Origin: Treponema sp.
GTDB lineage: Bacteria > Spirochaetota > Spirochaetia > Treponematales > Treponemataceae
Length of the DNA stretch: 64,000 bases
Reading direction: 5' to 3'
Assembly: GCA_016290335.1 (NCBI GenBank)
Contig: JAEETM010000005.1
Location: 17,814 to 81,813, forward strand
Below, one piece after another: positions 40,008-48,857 of the stretch. The notes under the pieces were generated by a model. The model saw only the letters and a program-made list of their open reading frames with translations. It was not told the origin of the DNA and searched no databases. Positions within the stretch are counted from its first letter, which is position 1. Every line of letters begins with the position of its first letter. A program made the position numbers and the translations under genes.

Positions 40008-40277
40008 ATGGAAGTAAAGAACAACACTTATTCAGAGTTTCTTGAGTTTAGAGTACAGGATGTAGTTTCAGAAAATGCAAAAGATTTTATCACTAAATCA
40101 GGTTATACTGCAGAACAGCTCAGTTATAGAACTAATTTATCTGTAGCTACAATCAATCGCCTTAAAGCCGGTGAACATCTTTCCATCCAGAGTATATGCG
40201 CACTTGCCGAAGCCTTGAACCGCGACCCCCTCGACTTTTTTCACGAACGAAAACAAAGTTATAAAAATAATCTGTAA
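40008..40277 (+). CDS. Small XRE-type HTH regulator (89 aa)
   Basis: DNA-binding helix-turn-helix of the Cro/C1 type at residues ~30-75 (TAEQLSYRTNLSVATINRLK, then SIQSICALAEALNRDPLDFF). ATG 40008 is chosen because GGGGG lies 9 nt upstream; the in-frame ATG at 39999 is directly adjacent to those Gs. The gene follows the methylase-like gene closely and probably shares its transcript. A perfect long inverted repeat just downstream (40284-40321) is a plausible binding site. It could be a controller protein for the methylase-like gene, as in restriction-modification systems (inference). Confidence 0.85.
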   Translation: MEVKNNTYSEFLEFRVQDVVSENAKDFITKSGYTAEQLSYRTNLSVATINRLKAGEHLSIQSICALAEALNRDPLDFFHERKQSYKNNL

Positions 40278-40283
40278 CATAAT

Positions 40284-40321
40284 TGTGTTTCGTGTTATTA
40301 TAATAAAAAACACGAAACACA
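40284..40321 (+). promoter_or_regulatory. Inverted repeat around a -10 box (operator candidate)
   Basis: Thirteen-base perfect arms (TGTGTTTCGTGTT 40284-40296; complement 40309-40321) flank a 12-nt centre holding TATAAT (40299-40304). No good -35 exists and no T-run follows, so an operator is more likely than a terminator. The right arm ends at the ribosome site of the next gene. Confidence 0.55.
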
Positions 40322-40336
40322 GGAGAAGTGAAAAAA

Positions 40337-41083
40337 ATGAGTAAAATGAAAAAAAGCTTTGTTTTTGTACTGGCAGTTTTGTTTTTTGCTGTAAATATGT
40401 ATGCAGAAAAGATTTATGTTAGTTCTGATGGATACTATAAATATCATTTTGCGGATGATTTTTCAGAATATAAATATCTGGACCCGGAAACTAACACTTT
40501 TTCAGAAGTAGTAACCGTTCAAAAATCAGAAAAAAACGGAATTGAGTTCTGGAAGGTTGCCGGCAATGAATATGTTATGCTTGCTGCAAAGGATTATTTT
40601 CTGATGCAGGATTATCAGGACTTGTTCATTTTTGTAAAAGACTATGATAGTTACTGGGCAAATGAACCGGAAGTAAGCGCTTATTATGAAGCAAGCTCCG
40701 AAAAGAAAAGCGGTTCAAAACAGTTTGGTGCCCTTAATCTTCTTTATTTCAGCTTTGAACCATGGATTTCCAATTCAGACAAAGCCGGCGTTGGCGAAAG
40801 CATTAAAGTTGAATCAGAAATAGAGTTCGACCAGTTCAGAATCGTTAACGGCTTTATTGATTTAAAAAAGCCAAAGAATTATTCAGAATATGGCCGCGCA
40901 AAAACTCTTAAGGTTTACGATAAAAACAACACCTCTCTCGGTACCTTCGAAATAAAAGATGTAAGTTCCATTCAGGAGTTCAAGCTTCCGTCTAAAACAA
41001 AGTCAATCAAAATCGAAATTGCCGATACCTACAAAGGCGACAAATACAACGAAGTTGCCATCTCTGTTTTGCAGTGCTACTAA
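40337..41083 (+). CDS. Secreted protein with NADase-type glycan-binding domain (248 aa)
   Basis: The N-terminus is a type I signal peptide (KSFVFVLAVLFFAV, then N-M-Y-A before Glu), so the product is exported. The C-terminal half (residues ~140-245) fits the discoidin-like, NADase-type glycan-binding domain often found in treponemes: FEPWISNSDKAGVGESI, FRIVNGFIDLKKPKNYSEYG, KTLKVYDKN, then strands ending NEVAISVLQCY. No catalytic domain is seen; residues 25-135 are unrecognised. ATG 40337 is preferred since AGGAG lies 11 nt upstream, although ATG 40346 is possible and the upstream GTG (40328) is too close. Expression probably depends on the inverted repeat at 40284. Confidence 0.72.
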   Translation: MSKMKKSFVFVLAVLFFAVNMYAEKIYVSSDGYYKYHFADDFSEYKYLDPETNTFSEVVTVQKSEKNGIEFWKVAGNEYVMLAAKDYFLMQDYQDLFIFVKDYDSYWANEPEVSAYYEASSEKKSGSKQFGALNLLYFSFEPWISNSDKAGVGESIKVESEIEFDQFRIVNGFIDLKKPKNYSEYGRAKTLKVYDKNNTSLGTFEIKDVSSIQEFKLPSKTKSIKIEIADTYKGDKYNEVAISVLQCY

Positions 41084-41106
41084 TCGTGTAAGAGGTTATA
41101 AAAAAA

Positions 41107-41850
41107 ATGAAAGAACAAATCCGCTTTTTTGAAGAAATTGCTGCAAATGCGCATGTGGCATTAAACGTTATGCAGTATGACGGCTGGATTATGAGGTTTG
41201 CAAACGGTTATTCAGGGCGGGCTAATTCAATCAGTGTGCTTTACCCTTCGACTTTACCGATTGAAGAAAAAGTAGCGTATTGCGAAAAGTGTTATGCAAA
41301 GCAGGGCTTGCCGGCAAACTTTAAGCTTACCCAGGGTGATGAAGAGTTTTCTGATTTTCTTGCAACCCGCGGGTATAAGGTTGTGACTCCGACGGATATA
41401 ATGGTGCTTGATGATTTAGCTGTTGGCGGAGAAGCCTTTTTTTCCGATTGTTTTTTTTCTGATAAACCGGATGAATGGCTTCCTTATTTTTTTGAATACG
41501 AAAAGCTTACAGATGAGAAAAATCAGAACACCTTCCGCCAGATGCTTTCAAAAGTAATGGTTGATACAATTTACTGCTCTGTAATTTATAAAGGAAGAGT
41601 TGTTGCCTGTGCCGCAACAGCAATAGAGCAGGGCTATGCGCTTATTCATTATGTGATTGTAGATTCAACTGTTCGTGGTCTTGGTCTGGGCGAAAAGCTT
41701 TGCCGCGCAATTATTGCAAAAGCAAAAGAACACGGAGCCGAGCATGCTTACCTTCAGGTAGTTCAGACTAACGAAATTGCAATGAATCTTTATAAAAAGC
41801 TTGGTTTTAAAAAGCTGTATTCGTACTGGTACATGAAGAAGGCGGATTAG
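41107..41850 (+). CDS. GNAT N-acetyltransferase (247 aa)
   Basis: Acetyl-CoA-dependent N-acetyltransferase. The GNAT fold occupies the C-terminal ~110 residues: VVACAATAIEQGYALIHYVI, then motif A VDSTVRGLGLGEKLCRAII with the R-G-L-G-L-G acetyl-CoA loop, then NEIAMNLYKKLGF. The N-terminal ~130 residues form a second, degenerate GNAT-like half (MRFANGYSGRANS and VLYPST), an arrangement seen in several two-domain GNATs. AGAGG precedes the start. It lies 23 nt behind the glycan-binding protein gene and may be cotranscribed. The substrate is unknown. Confidence 0.88.
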   Translation: MKEQIRFFEEIAANAHVALNVMQYDGWIMRFANGYSGRANSISVLYPSTLPIEEKVAYCEKCYAKQGLPANFKLTQGDEEFSDFLATRGYKVVTPTDIMVLDDLAVGGEAFFSDCFFSDKPDEWLPYFFEYEKLTDEKNQNTFRQMLSKVMVDTIYCSVIYKGRVVACAATAIEQGYALIHYVIVDSTVRGLGLGEKLCRAIIAKAKEHGAEHAYLQVVQTNEIAMNLYKKLGFKKLYSYWYMKKAD

Positions 41851-41990
41851 ACAGTATCCTTGTATCAGGAAATAATTGTTTTTGCATCGTCAACTTTGTA
41901 TGGTCGTAAACACAGCATATTTATCCTCACTAAGAATTATATAGAAAGTAGATATTTAAATCAAAAGCACTACATTAAAAGCACTATGGG

Positions 41991-42019
41991 TTTAAATTAT
42001 TAAGGATATTGTTTATACT
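41991..42019 (+). promoter_or_regulatory. Candidate promoter of the repeat lipoprotein gene pair
   Basis: TTTAAA (41991-41996), 17 bp, TATACT (42014-42019), 34 nt before ATG 42054. Upstream, AAAAGCACTA occurs twice (around 41963 and 41978). The rest of the 203-bp gap shows nothing else. Confidence 0.45.
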
Positions 42020-42053
42020 TCTTACACAACATTTAAAAATAGGAGATTTAAAA

Positions 42054-45000
42054 ATGCGTAATATTCGAAAATACCTGCTGGTATTAATTCCATTCGTTTT
42101 ATTTTCATGTACAAGCTTTGTTGAACCGACTGAAAATAAAGAAGAAATCATAACATACAAAATTGAATATGAGCTTAATGGCGGAGCCTGGAAAAGCGGT
42201 TTTTCTGCCCCAGTTACATACACTAAAGAAAATGAAGTAATTCTTCCTACCGCAGATAATGTTTCTAAAATCGGTTATGTTTTTGGCGGATGGTTTGAAG
42301 CTGCTGATTTTTCTGGTACAGCTCAGGATAGAATCAAAAAAGGAACAAAAGGAAATAAAACTTTTTATGCAAAGTGGACTGAATCAAACAATACGCGGTA
42401 TGTGGTAAAACACTTTTTGCAGAATGAAAGCGACGATGAGTATACCGAATCAGCAGGTGATGTTCAAAATCTGACAGGAAAAACTGGTGGCGAAACTGTG
42501 GCTGCTGCTAAAACTTATGAAGGCTTTACTGTAAAGGATTTTACTCAGGAAAAAATTGCAGCAGATGGAAGTACGGTTGTCAATATCTATTATAATAGAA
42601 ATATAATTACTTATACATTCAATCCAAACGGTGGTAACTGGAACAACAGCACAGAAAACAAAACTGTAAGCGGTCGTTATGGCGCAGCAGTTGCAGCTCC
42701 TGCAAATCCAGAGCTTACAGGTTATACCTTTGAAAAATGGGATATACCGGTTCCAGAAACTTTTGGTACAGAAAACAAAAACTTTACTGCAAGCTATACG
42801 GTAAATACAAATACGCCTTACACGGTTCAGCACTTTAAGCAGAATGTAAATGATAATGATTACACGCTGGTAGAAGGTGATACGAACTTATTGGCAGGAA
42901 CAACAGCTGGTCCAACAAATGCCAAAGCAAACAGTTATGAAGGTTTTACAGTACAGCCATTTACACAAGGAATAATCGCTGCGGACGGAAGTACTTTAAT
43001 CAAAATCTATTATAACAGAAATACGATAACTTATACCTTCAATGCAAATGGTGGTAACTGGAATAACAGTACAGAAATCAAAACAGTAAGCGGACGTTAT
43101 GGCGCAGTTGTTACAGCTCCTGAAAATCCATTGCTTATCGGTTATACATTCAACGGCTGGAATGTAACGGTTCCTGCGGAATATGGATTAACAGATTTAT
43201 CATTTAATGCCACATGGCTTGCAAGCAATGAAACTCCATATACGGTTGAGCATTGGAAGCAGAATATTGATGATGACAATTACACTATTGCAGAAAGCGA
43301 TACTCAATCATTGACAGGTACCACTGCTGCTCAGACGAATGCTGCTGCAAACAGTTATGTAGGGTTCACTGTTCTGCAGTTTGCACAAGATACGATTGCA
43401 GCAGATGGAAGCACAGTAATCAAAATCTACTACAACAGAAATACAACAGTTTATATGTTCAATCCAAACGGTGGTAACTGGAATAATTCAACAGAAAACA
43501 AAACTGTGAATGGACGTTATGGCGCAACAGTTACAGCTCCAGCAAATCCGGCACTTACCGGTTATACATTCAATGGTTGGAATGCAACAGTACCATCATT
43601 CTTTGGAACAGAAAATGCAACCTTTACGGCAAGCTGGACTCCAAATACAAATACGTCATATATAGTTGAACACTGGAAACAGAATATTTCCGACGATAAT
43701 TACACCCTTGAAGAAAACGATACACAATCATTGACAGGTACAACTGCAGCACAGACAAATGCCGTTGCAAACAGTTATGATGGATTTACTGCGCAAACCT
43801 TCGCTCAGAAAACAATCGCTGCAGATGGAAGCACTTTAATCAAAATCTTCTATAACAGAAATACAATCACTTATACTTTCAATCCAGATGGTGGTCACTG
43901 GAATTACAATACGGAAAATAAAATTGTAAGCGGACGTTATGGTGAAAATTTTACAGTTCCTGCAAATCCAGCACGCATGGGTTATACCTACAACAGCTGG
44001 GATGTAGAAATACCATCAACTTTTGGAACAGAAAATGCAACCTTTACAGCAGTGTGGGACCCAAATACAAACACAAGATATATTGTTCAGCATTGGATTC
44101 AGAATGTTAGTGGTGACGACTATACCACTCAAGCTATAAATGACGAGTATAAAGTAGGAACCACAGGGACACTAACAGAGGCTTCTGCAAAAGGCTATAC
44201 AGGTTATACTCCTCAGGAAATTACACAGGAAACAATCGCTCCAGACGGAAGTACTGTAGTAAGGGTTTACTATGATAGAAATACAATCATCTATACCTTC
44301 AATGCAGACGGTGGTAACTGGAACGGTAACACGGAAGCAAAAATTGTAAGTGGACTTTATGGTTCTCAAGTTACAGCGCCTGAAAATCCGAGCCGGGCAG
44401 GTTATTCTTTTGTAGAATGGAATCAGAACATACCACAAACATTTGGTTATCTTCCTAAATCTTTTACAGCACGATGGAGTTCGGCAAATGTAGTTTCGGT
44501 TTCTGTGGTTTCTACAGATATTAGTGTGACATCAACTGCGACAGGAAATGATATTACCTTTACAGCCGAAGAATGTGATTCTTATTGCTGGTTTATGGAT
44601 GATGTGGAAATTGGTAATTCAAGAACTTGTACTGTAAATAAGGTGGGACTTACAAAGGGGTATTATACAATCACTTTGATGGCAGAAAAAGCAGGACAGT
44701 ACTATTCATATTGTGCGCAGTTCTATGTTGATTACGCTATTGCAAATGCAGCAACAATTGAAAATACCATTGCAGGAATGACACAAACCGGAATAATAAA
44801 AGTAACAGGAGCATTAAATACTGAAAATATCCGTACTATAAACTCTGCATTAAAAGCGCTTAAAGAAGCTCAGCCTCAGGTTTTAGTTGCTTTGGATTTA
44901 TCGCAGGTTACAGGACTTACAAGTTTGGAAAATGCAGGTGCAAATACAAATGAAAAACCAGATCTTGAAACACACTCTTTCTACAAATGTACAAACCTCA

Positions 45001-45362
45001 GCGAAATTATACTTCCAAATAGTCTGGCAACGATTGGAGAAAAAGCGTTCCTTGGTTGTGAAAATCTTAAAATGGTAACAATTCAAAATGGTGTAACAGA
45101 AATTGCCATGTATGCTTTCCAGAATTGTAAAAAAATTCTTTCAATCACAATTCCAGCAAGTGTAAATAACATAATTAAATATGCTTTCTACAATTGTACA
45201 TCGCTTAACTCAGTTACGTTTGGTAATATTTCAGGCTGGTATAGTGCATTAAGAGACGATCATACTGATGGTGTATTGTTAGAAGTTTCTGCCAGTGATA
45301 AAGCTCAAAATGCTGAATTGGTTAAAACGAATTATAATCGTCATTTGTTCACGAATAATTAA
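42054..45362 (+). CDS. Repeat lipoprotein: Listeria-Bacteroides repeats plus BspA-type LRR (1102 aa)
   Basis: ATG 42054 has AGGAG 8 nt upstream. The lipoprotein signal ends L-F-S-Cys19. Residues ~40-110 are a Listeria-Bacteroides (InlB B-type) repeat with the typical YELNGGAW, GYVFGGWFE and FYAKW. Then come five tandem ~139-residue units, each (N/E)T-x-Y-x-V-x-H-x-x-QN, IAADGST-x-x-x-I-(Y/F)YNRN and YTFN-x-(N/D)GG-x-WN, related to MucBP/InlB repeats. A short Ig-like stretch follows (~815-895), and residues ~965-1075 are BspA-type leucine-rich repeats (SFYKCTNLSEIILP, AFLGCENLKMVTI). It is a surface protein, plausibly for attachment to host or plant-derived material (inference). The next lipoprotein gene starts 14 nt downstream. 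Confidence 0.9.
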   Translation: MRNIRKYLLVLIPFVLFSCTSFVEPTENKEEIITYKIEYELNGGAWKSGFSAPVTYTKENEVILPTADNVSKIGYVFGGWFEAADFSGTAQDRIKKGTKGNKTFYAKWTESNNTRYVVKHFLQNESDDEYTESAGDVQNLTGKTGGETVAAAKTYEGFTVKDFTQEKIAADGSTVVNIYYNRNIITYTFNPNGGNWNNSTENKTVSGRYGAAVAAPANPELTGYTFEKWDIPVPETFGTENKNFTASYTVNTNTPYTVQHFKQNVNDNDYTLVEGDTNLLAGTTAGPTNAKANSYEGFTVQPFTQGIIAADGSTLIKIYYNRNTITYTFNANGGNWNNSTEIKTVSGRYGAVVTAPENPLLIGYTFNGWNVTVPAEYGLTDLSFNATWLASNETPYTVEHWKQNIDDDNYTIAESDTQSLTGTTAAQTNAAANSYVGFTVLQFAQDTIAADGSTVIKIYYNRNTTVYMFNPNGGNWNNSTENKTVNGRYGATVTAPANPALTGYTFNGWNATVPSFFGTENATFTASWTPNTNTSYIVEHWKQNISDDNYTLEENDTQSLTGTTAAQTNAVANSYDGFTAQTFAQKTIAADGSTLIKIFYNRNTITYTFNPDGGHWNYNTENKIVSGRYGENFTVPANPARMGYTYNSWDVEIPSTFGTENATFTAVWDPNTNTRYIVQHWIQNVSGDDYTTQAINDEYKVGTTGTLTEASAKGYTGYTPQEITQETIAPDGSTVVRVYYDRNTIIYTFNADGGNWNGNTEAKIVSGLYGSQVTAPENPSRAGYSFVEWNQNIPQTFGYLPKSFTARWSSANVVSVSVVSTDISVTSTATGNDITFTAEECDSYCWFMDDVEIGNSRTCTVNKVGLTKGYYTITLMAEKAGQYYSYCAQFYVDYAIANAATIENTIAGMTQTGIIKVTGALNTENIRTINSALKALKEAQPQVLVALDLSQVTGLTSLENAGANTNEKPDLETHSFYKCTNLSEIILPNSLATIGEKAFLGCENLKMVTIQNGVTEIAMYAFQNCKKILSITIPASVNNIIKYAFYNCTSLNSVTFGNISGWYSALRDDHTDGVLLEVSASDKAQNAELVKTNYNRHLFTNN
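42391..44470 (+). repeat. Five tandem ~418-bp coding repeats
   Basis: Units begin near 42391, 42811, 43228, 43648 and 44068 with related AATACG-type sequence. They share long runs such as GCAGATGGAAG and GGTGGTAACTGGAA. Units 2-4 are most alike. The DNA-level similarity allows unequal recombination that would change copy number. Confidence 0.85.
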
Positions 45363-45376
45363 AAAGGGGAAGAAAG

Positions 45377-46342
45377 ATGAAAAAAATGAATATATTAAAA
45401 AAAGCAGCAATTTTATTTTCGGCAATAGCAGTATTATCATGTTCGGACATTACAGAGACTTCAGTTGAAAAAGCCTATATAAAGCTGACGGTAACAACTG
45501 ATGGTGTAGAATCGGTAACTGCAAACGAGCGTACAGCATTGCCTGATATTTCTGGAACAGATTTGAGTGATTTTGTCCTTACTGGAGTTTATACAGATGA
45601 GGATTCAAATGAAACTTCGGCAAGTCAGAATCTTGGAAGTTGGTCAACACTAACACAGTTACAGGAAGCTGCAATAGCTGTTTCAAAGGGAGACTGGACT
45701 TTTACGCTTACTGCAAATTGTGGTGGAACTACACTTGAAGGAACTTCATCAAAGAGAATATATGTGGGCGATAATTCACTTTCTTTTAGTTTAAGGATAA
45801 CTGACAGGGGAAATGGAAACGGTGGATTTGCCATTACGCTTTCTTATGCAGATGCAGAAAATGCATCTTCTGTTTCGTATGCTACAGCAACTCTTGAAAA
45901 CTTAAATGGAAGTTCTGTAACAGGTTTTAATGCTCAAACACTTACTCCTTCAAATGGAACTGTTTCATACAGTGCAGAAAATATTCCTGTTGGTGCATAC
46001 TGGGCTAAGATAAAGCTTTTTGCAGCAAGTGGTGCCGAAATGGCTTTTTACCGAGACATTGTTCAGATTTCAACAGGATGTACTTCAACAGATGCCCCAG
46101 AGATTGAAAATCTTAATGCTCTTTATAATGTTACTTATCATTTGAATAATGGAACGCTTCCAGAGGGAACAATCTTGCAGGCAACTGTAACAAGAAAGAG
46201 TGTTGTAAATCTTCCTGCTTTGACTCGTGAGAATTATTCTTTTGGCGGCTGGTATACTGATGAAGATTGTTCTGACGGTAATGAGATAGAGTGTATTTCT
46301 AATGCAGAACATGATATTGATGTGTATGCAAAATGGAATTGA
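45377..46342 (+). CDS. Lipoprotein with one Listeria-Bacteroides repeat (321 aa)
   Basis: A lipoprotein signal ends A-V-L-S with Cys22. Residues ~35-245 contain two strand-rich, Ig-like or carbohydrate-binding-like stretches (LTVTTDGVESVTANERTALP, FTLTANCGGTTLEG, SYSAENIPVGAYW) that I cannot assign. Residues ~251-321 are a single Listeria-Bacteroides repeat (VTYHLNNGTLPEG, YSFGGWYTDEDC, VYAKWN). AAGGGGAAG precedes the start. It is 14 nt behind the larger repeat lipoprotein and shares its repeat type, so the two are probably an operon of surface proteins. Confidence 0.85.
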   Translation: MKKMNILKKAAILFSAIAVLSCSDITETSVEKAYIKLTVTTDGVESVTANERTALPDISGTDLSDFVLTGVYTDEDSNETSASQNLGSWSTLTQLQEAAIAVSKGDWTFTLTANCGGTTLEGTSSKRIYVGDNSLSFSLRITDRGNGNGGFAITLSYADAENASSVSYATATLENLNGSSVTGFNAQTLTPSNGTVSYSAENIPVGAYWAKIKLFAASGAEMAFYRDIVQISTGCTSTDAPEIENLNALYNVTYHLNNGTLPEGTILQATVTRKSVVNLPALTRENYSFGGWYTDEDCSDGNEIECISNAEHDIDVYAKWN

Positions 46343-46348
46343 TGGTTT

Positions 46349-46819
46349 ATGATTAATATCCGAAAAGCAGAAAAAGAAGATTTTGAAACTCTGGAAAAAC
46401 TGTATACTGAACTCGAAGAAGATGCTGTTTTTTATCAGCCGGAGCATTTTGTTCTGAGCGAAAAAGGGGCCAGGAGTCTGCAGCTGGAAGGCATTTTGAG
46501 CAGCGAAAATCAGGTGATGTTTGTTGCCGAAGATGATGGAGCTGTAATCGGTTTTGCTCACGTTATGTTTGCCAGAGCAAAAGCTGTATCCTGCTTAAAA
46601 CCGCAGAGTAATATTTATTTACAGGATTTAGTTGTTACAAAAAGTTACCGAAACAACGGAATAGGCACGCTGCTTCTGAATGCTGCCAAGCAATATGGCC
46701 GCGAAAAGAAGGCAGATTTCTTCCGCACACAGGTTTTCCCGATGAACAAGGCTGGTTTGCGGTTTTATGAGCGAAACGGGTTTTCGGTGAAGATGATTAC
46801 GATTGAGTGTGATTTGTAA
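46349..46819 (+). CDS. GNAT N-acetyltransferase (156 aa)
   Basis: Single-domain GNAT of usual length. It opens with the classic MINIRKAEKEDFETLEKLY. Motif A is LQDLVVTKSYRNNGIGTLLL with acetyl-CoA loop R-N-N-G-I-G, and motif B is NKAGLRFYERNGF. It begins 6 nt behind the lipoprotein gene with no clear Shine-Dalgarno of its own, so translation may be coupled. It opens the run of small enzymes extending to 55781. Substrate unknown. Confidence 0.9.
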   Translation: MINIRKAEKEDFETLEKLYTELEEDAVFYQPEHFVLSEKGARSLQLEGILSSENQVMFVAEDDGAVIGFAHVMFARAKAVSCLKPQSNIYLQDLVVTKSYRNNGIGTLLLNAAKQYGREKKADFFRTQVFPMNKAGLRFYERNGFSVKMITIECDL

Positions 46820-46843
46820 AAATAGTAAAACGCGAGGTAAAAA

Positions 46844-47365
46844 ATGGAGCAGAAGAAGGATGATATTAGGGTGGGGTACCCGGATTGTTGTTTTATGGTG
46901 AATGGCAACTGGTACAGGTACAGGACTGGTGCAATTATAATTGAGGATGATTCTTTTCTTGTGGTGAAGAGTGAAACAACTCCGTTTTATTATACGGTTG
47001 GCGGCGGCGTGCATATGAATGAAAAATCGGAAGAATGTATTGTGCGCGAAGTTAAGGAAGAAACCGGTGTTGATTATGAAGTGGATCATCTTGCGGTAAT
47101 CTGCGAAAACTTTTTTAAGGAAAAATCGCTGGGCTACGAAAAGCTGAATTGTCATGTAATTGAGTTTTATTATCTTATGAAAAGCCGCGGCAAAAAGGAT
47201 GCAAAGTGCGGAAGCGTGGGCTGGGATAATGCAAAGGAGTCTATTCACTGGATTCCGCTGGACAAGCTTGCCGAAACAGATATCCGCCCGGAGTTCCTGC
47301 GCACCCGCATTAAGGATATTATTGAAAGCAAGGGCCTTATTCATATTGTGAATGACGAGCGATAG
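46844..47365 (+). CDS. Nudix hydrolase (173 aa)
   Basis: Hydrolyses a nucleoside diphosphate linked to another group, with Mg2+. The Nudix box is complete: Gly54-x5-Glu60-x7-Arg68-Glu69-Val-x-Glu72-Glu73-x-Gly75-Val76, within GGGVHMNEKSEECIVREV and KEETGV. The flanking strands (TGAIIIEDDSFLVVKSE; NCHVIEFYYLMKSRG) fit the fold. GAGGT lies before the start. Probably a housecleaning or nucleotide-sugar enzyme; the substrate is not readable. It converges with the AEC transporter gene. Confidence 0.93.
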   Translation: MEQKKDDIRVGYPDCCFMVNGNWYRYRTGAIIIEDDSFLVVKSETTPFYYTVGGGVHMNEKSEECIVREVKEETGVDYEVDHLAVICENFFKEKSLGYEKLNCHVIEFYYLMKSRGKKDAKCGSVGWDNAKESIHWIPLDKLAETDIRPEFLRTRIKDIIESKGLIHIVNDER

Positions 47366-47374
47366 ATCCAAATT

Positions 47375-48388
47375 TTATACACTCAAAAGACCGAGCTGGG
47401 CACAGGCGAAGATGATTCCAAAAAGTGTGAAGGCGCTTACGAGGGTTGTCCAGACTACGAGCTGACCGGCAAGTTCTCCGTCGCTGCCCATTTCGGAACT
47501 CATTGGTACTGTTGAAACTGCAAGCGGTGTTCCGTATAGGGCGATAAGGGCCGGGAACTCCAGAGAACCAAAGCCAAGTGCATAAGCTGCCGAAAGGCAG
47601 ACAAGCGGACAGATGATTGTTCGCACAAGAACTCCTGCGATAATCTTATACTTTAATTTTACAACTGCGCTGAAGGTGAAGTTTCCTCCAAGTGCAAGAA
47701 GTGCAACTGTGCTTGCGGAGTTTGCGAGCATTGAAATTGTTTTGTACACAAACGGGAGATTCTGGCTGATTGTAAAATATTTTTTTCCATCTGGCGTGGT
47801 TGGAATAAGGTAGCGGATTGCAAGACAGATAAAGCCTGCAAAAACTCCTAAAATCAGCGGGTTGGTAACAATTCTTTTGAGTACTGATGTAAAGCTGATT
47901 TTCTGTCCGTCTTCATTTACGAAAAGTGTAAGCGCAATTATTGCAAGAATATTAAAAACCGGAATTGAAACTGAAGAAAGAATTGAAGCCGCAACTACAG
48001 GCTTTGGATCCCCAGACGAAATAGACATTGCAAGCGAGATTCCTATAATTGCGTAATTTGAACGGTAGGCGCATTGAATCATAATGCCTTTCTGACGGTC
48101 GTCCTTGATTGTGAATCTTACAACAATCAGCGTAATCGTAAAGAAAATCAAAACGGAGATTAAAGCAAAAAGACAGATATGACCGTACTGTTTTATTTCC
48201 GAAAGGTTATCTACATTATAAATATTGTAAAAAAGCAGGCAGGGCAGGCAGCATCGGAAGCTGAGCTTGTTCATCAGGGAGAAAAACTTTTCATCAAAAA
48301 GATGGATTCGCTTGAGGAAGTAGCCGACTGCAATCACAAGCACAATTGACATTACGGCGTTCAGTGTAAAAAAAAGATTTGAGAGCAT
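47375..48388 (-). CDS. AEC-family transporter (337 aa)
   Basis: Inner-membrane carrier of the auxin efflux carrier family, which in bacteria exports or exchanges organic acids such as malate (family knowledge). About ten hydrophobic segments are visible: two bundles of five separated by a loop near residues 160-170 and 205-215. Typical features include the N-terminal VMSIVLVIAVGYFLKR, a conserved NKLSFRCCLPCLLFYNI stretch, and a C-terminal half containing LALGGNFTF and PALIALYGTPLAVSTVPMSSEMG. AAGGAG precedes the ATG. It stands alone, divergent from the MazG-like gene. Confidence 0.9.
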   Translation of the reverse strand: MLSNLFFTLNAVMSIVLVIAVGYFLKRIHLFDEKFFSLMNKLSFRCCLPCLLFYNIYNVDNLSEIKQYGHICLFALISVLIFFTITLIVVRFTIKDDRQKGIMIQCAYRSNYAIIGISLAMSISSGDPKPVVAASILSSVSIPVFNILAIIALTLFVNEDGQKISFTSVLKRIVTNPLILGVFAGFICLAIRYLIPTTPDGKKYFTISQNLPFVYKTISMLANSASTVALLALGGNFTFSAVVKLKYKIIAGVLVRTIICPLVCLSAAYALGFGSLEFPALIALYGTPLAVSTVPMSSEMGSDGELAGQLVVWTTLVSAFTLFGIIFACAQLGLLSV

Positions 48389-48487
48389 AAGGCACTCCTT
48401 GGGTTCCTTGGGCTTAGTATATCAGAAAAGGCATTGTTATGGTATAAATAAATGGAGATTCTATAAAAAACAAAAAAGGATAACAAA

Positions 48488-48820
48488 ATGGCAGAAATGG
48501 ATTTTTCTATAAATGAAATGATAGAAATGCAGAAGACTCTGCAGGAAAAGTATAAAGATAAGTGGGAACCAATTTCGCCGGAAACTGGAAAAAATAAATT
48601 GCTTTGGATGATTGGTGAAATTGGCGAAGTGATTGATGTAATTAAAAAGAACGGAAGTGAAAATGCATGTGACCACAACGGACACCGTAAAGAGCTTGTA
48701 GAAGAACTTGCAGATGTACTCATGTATTACAATGATGTTTTGCTTTGCTATGGAGTCACAGCTGAAGAATTGAAAAAAGCTTATACAGAGAAGTTCAATA
48801 AAAATCTGAAGAGATGGTGA
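48488..48820 (+). CDS. MazG-like nucleotide pyrophosphohydrolase (110 aa)
   Basis: All-alpha NTP pyrophosphatase, removing pyrophosphate from nucleoside triphosphates. The metal-binding pattern is present: Glu44-x-x-Glu47 in GEIGEV, and Glu73-x-x-Asp76 in EELADVLMYYND. The length fits a single-domain MazG-like protein. GGAT lies before the start. A second, dissimilar MazG-like protein is encoded at 55000. Probably nucleotide-pool cleansing; the exact substrate is unknown. Confidence 0.88.
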   Translation: MAEMDFSINEMIEMQKTLQEKYKDKWEPISPETGKNKLLWMIGEIGEVIDVIKKNGSENACDHNGHRKELVEELADVLMYYNDVLLCYGVTAEELKKAYTEKFNKNLKRW

Positions 48821-48857
48821 ATGATGAAGTTGGGCGATGATTATTATTGGTACTTAA

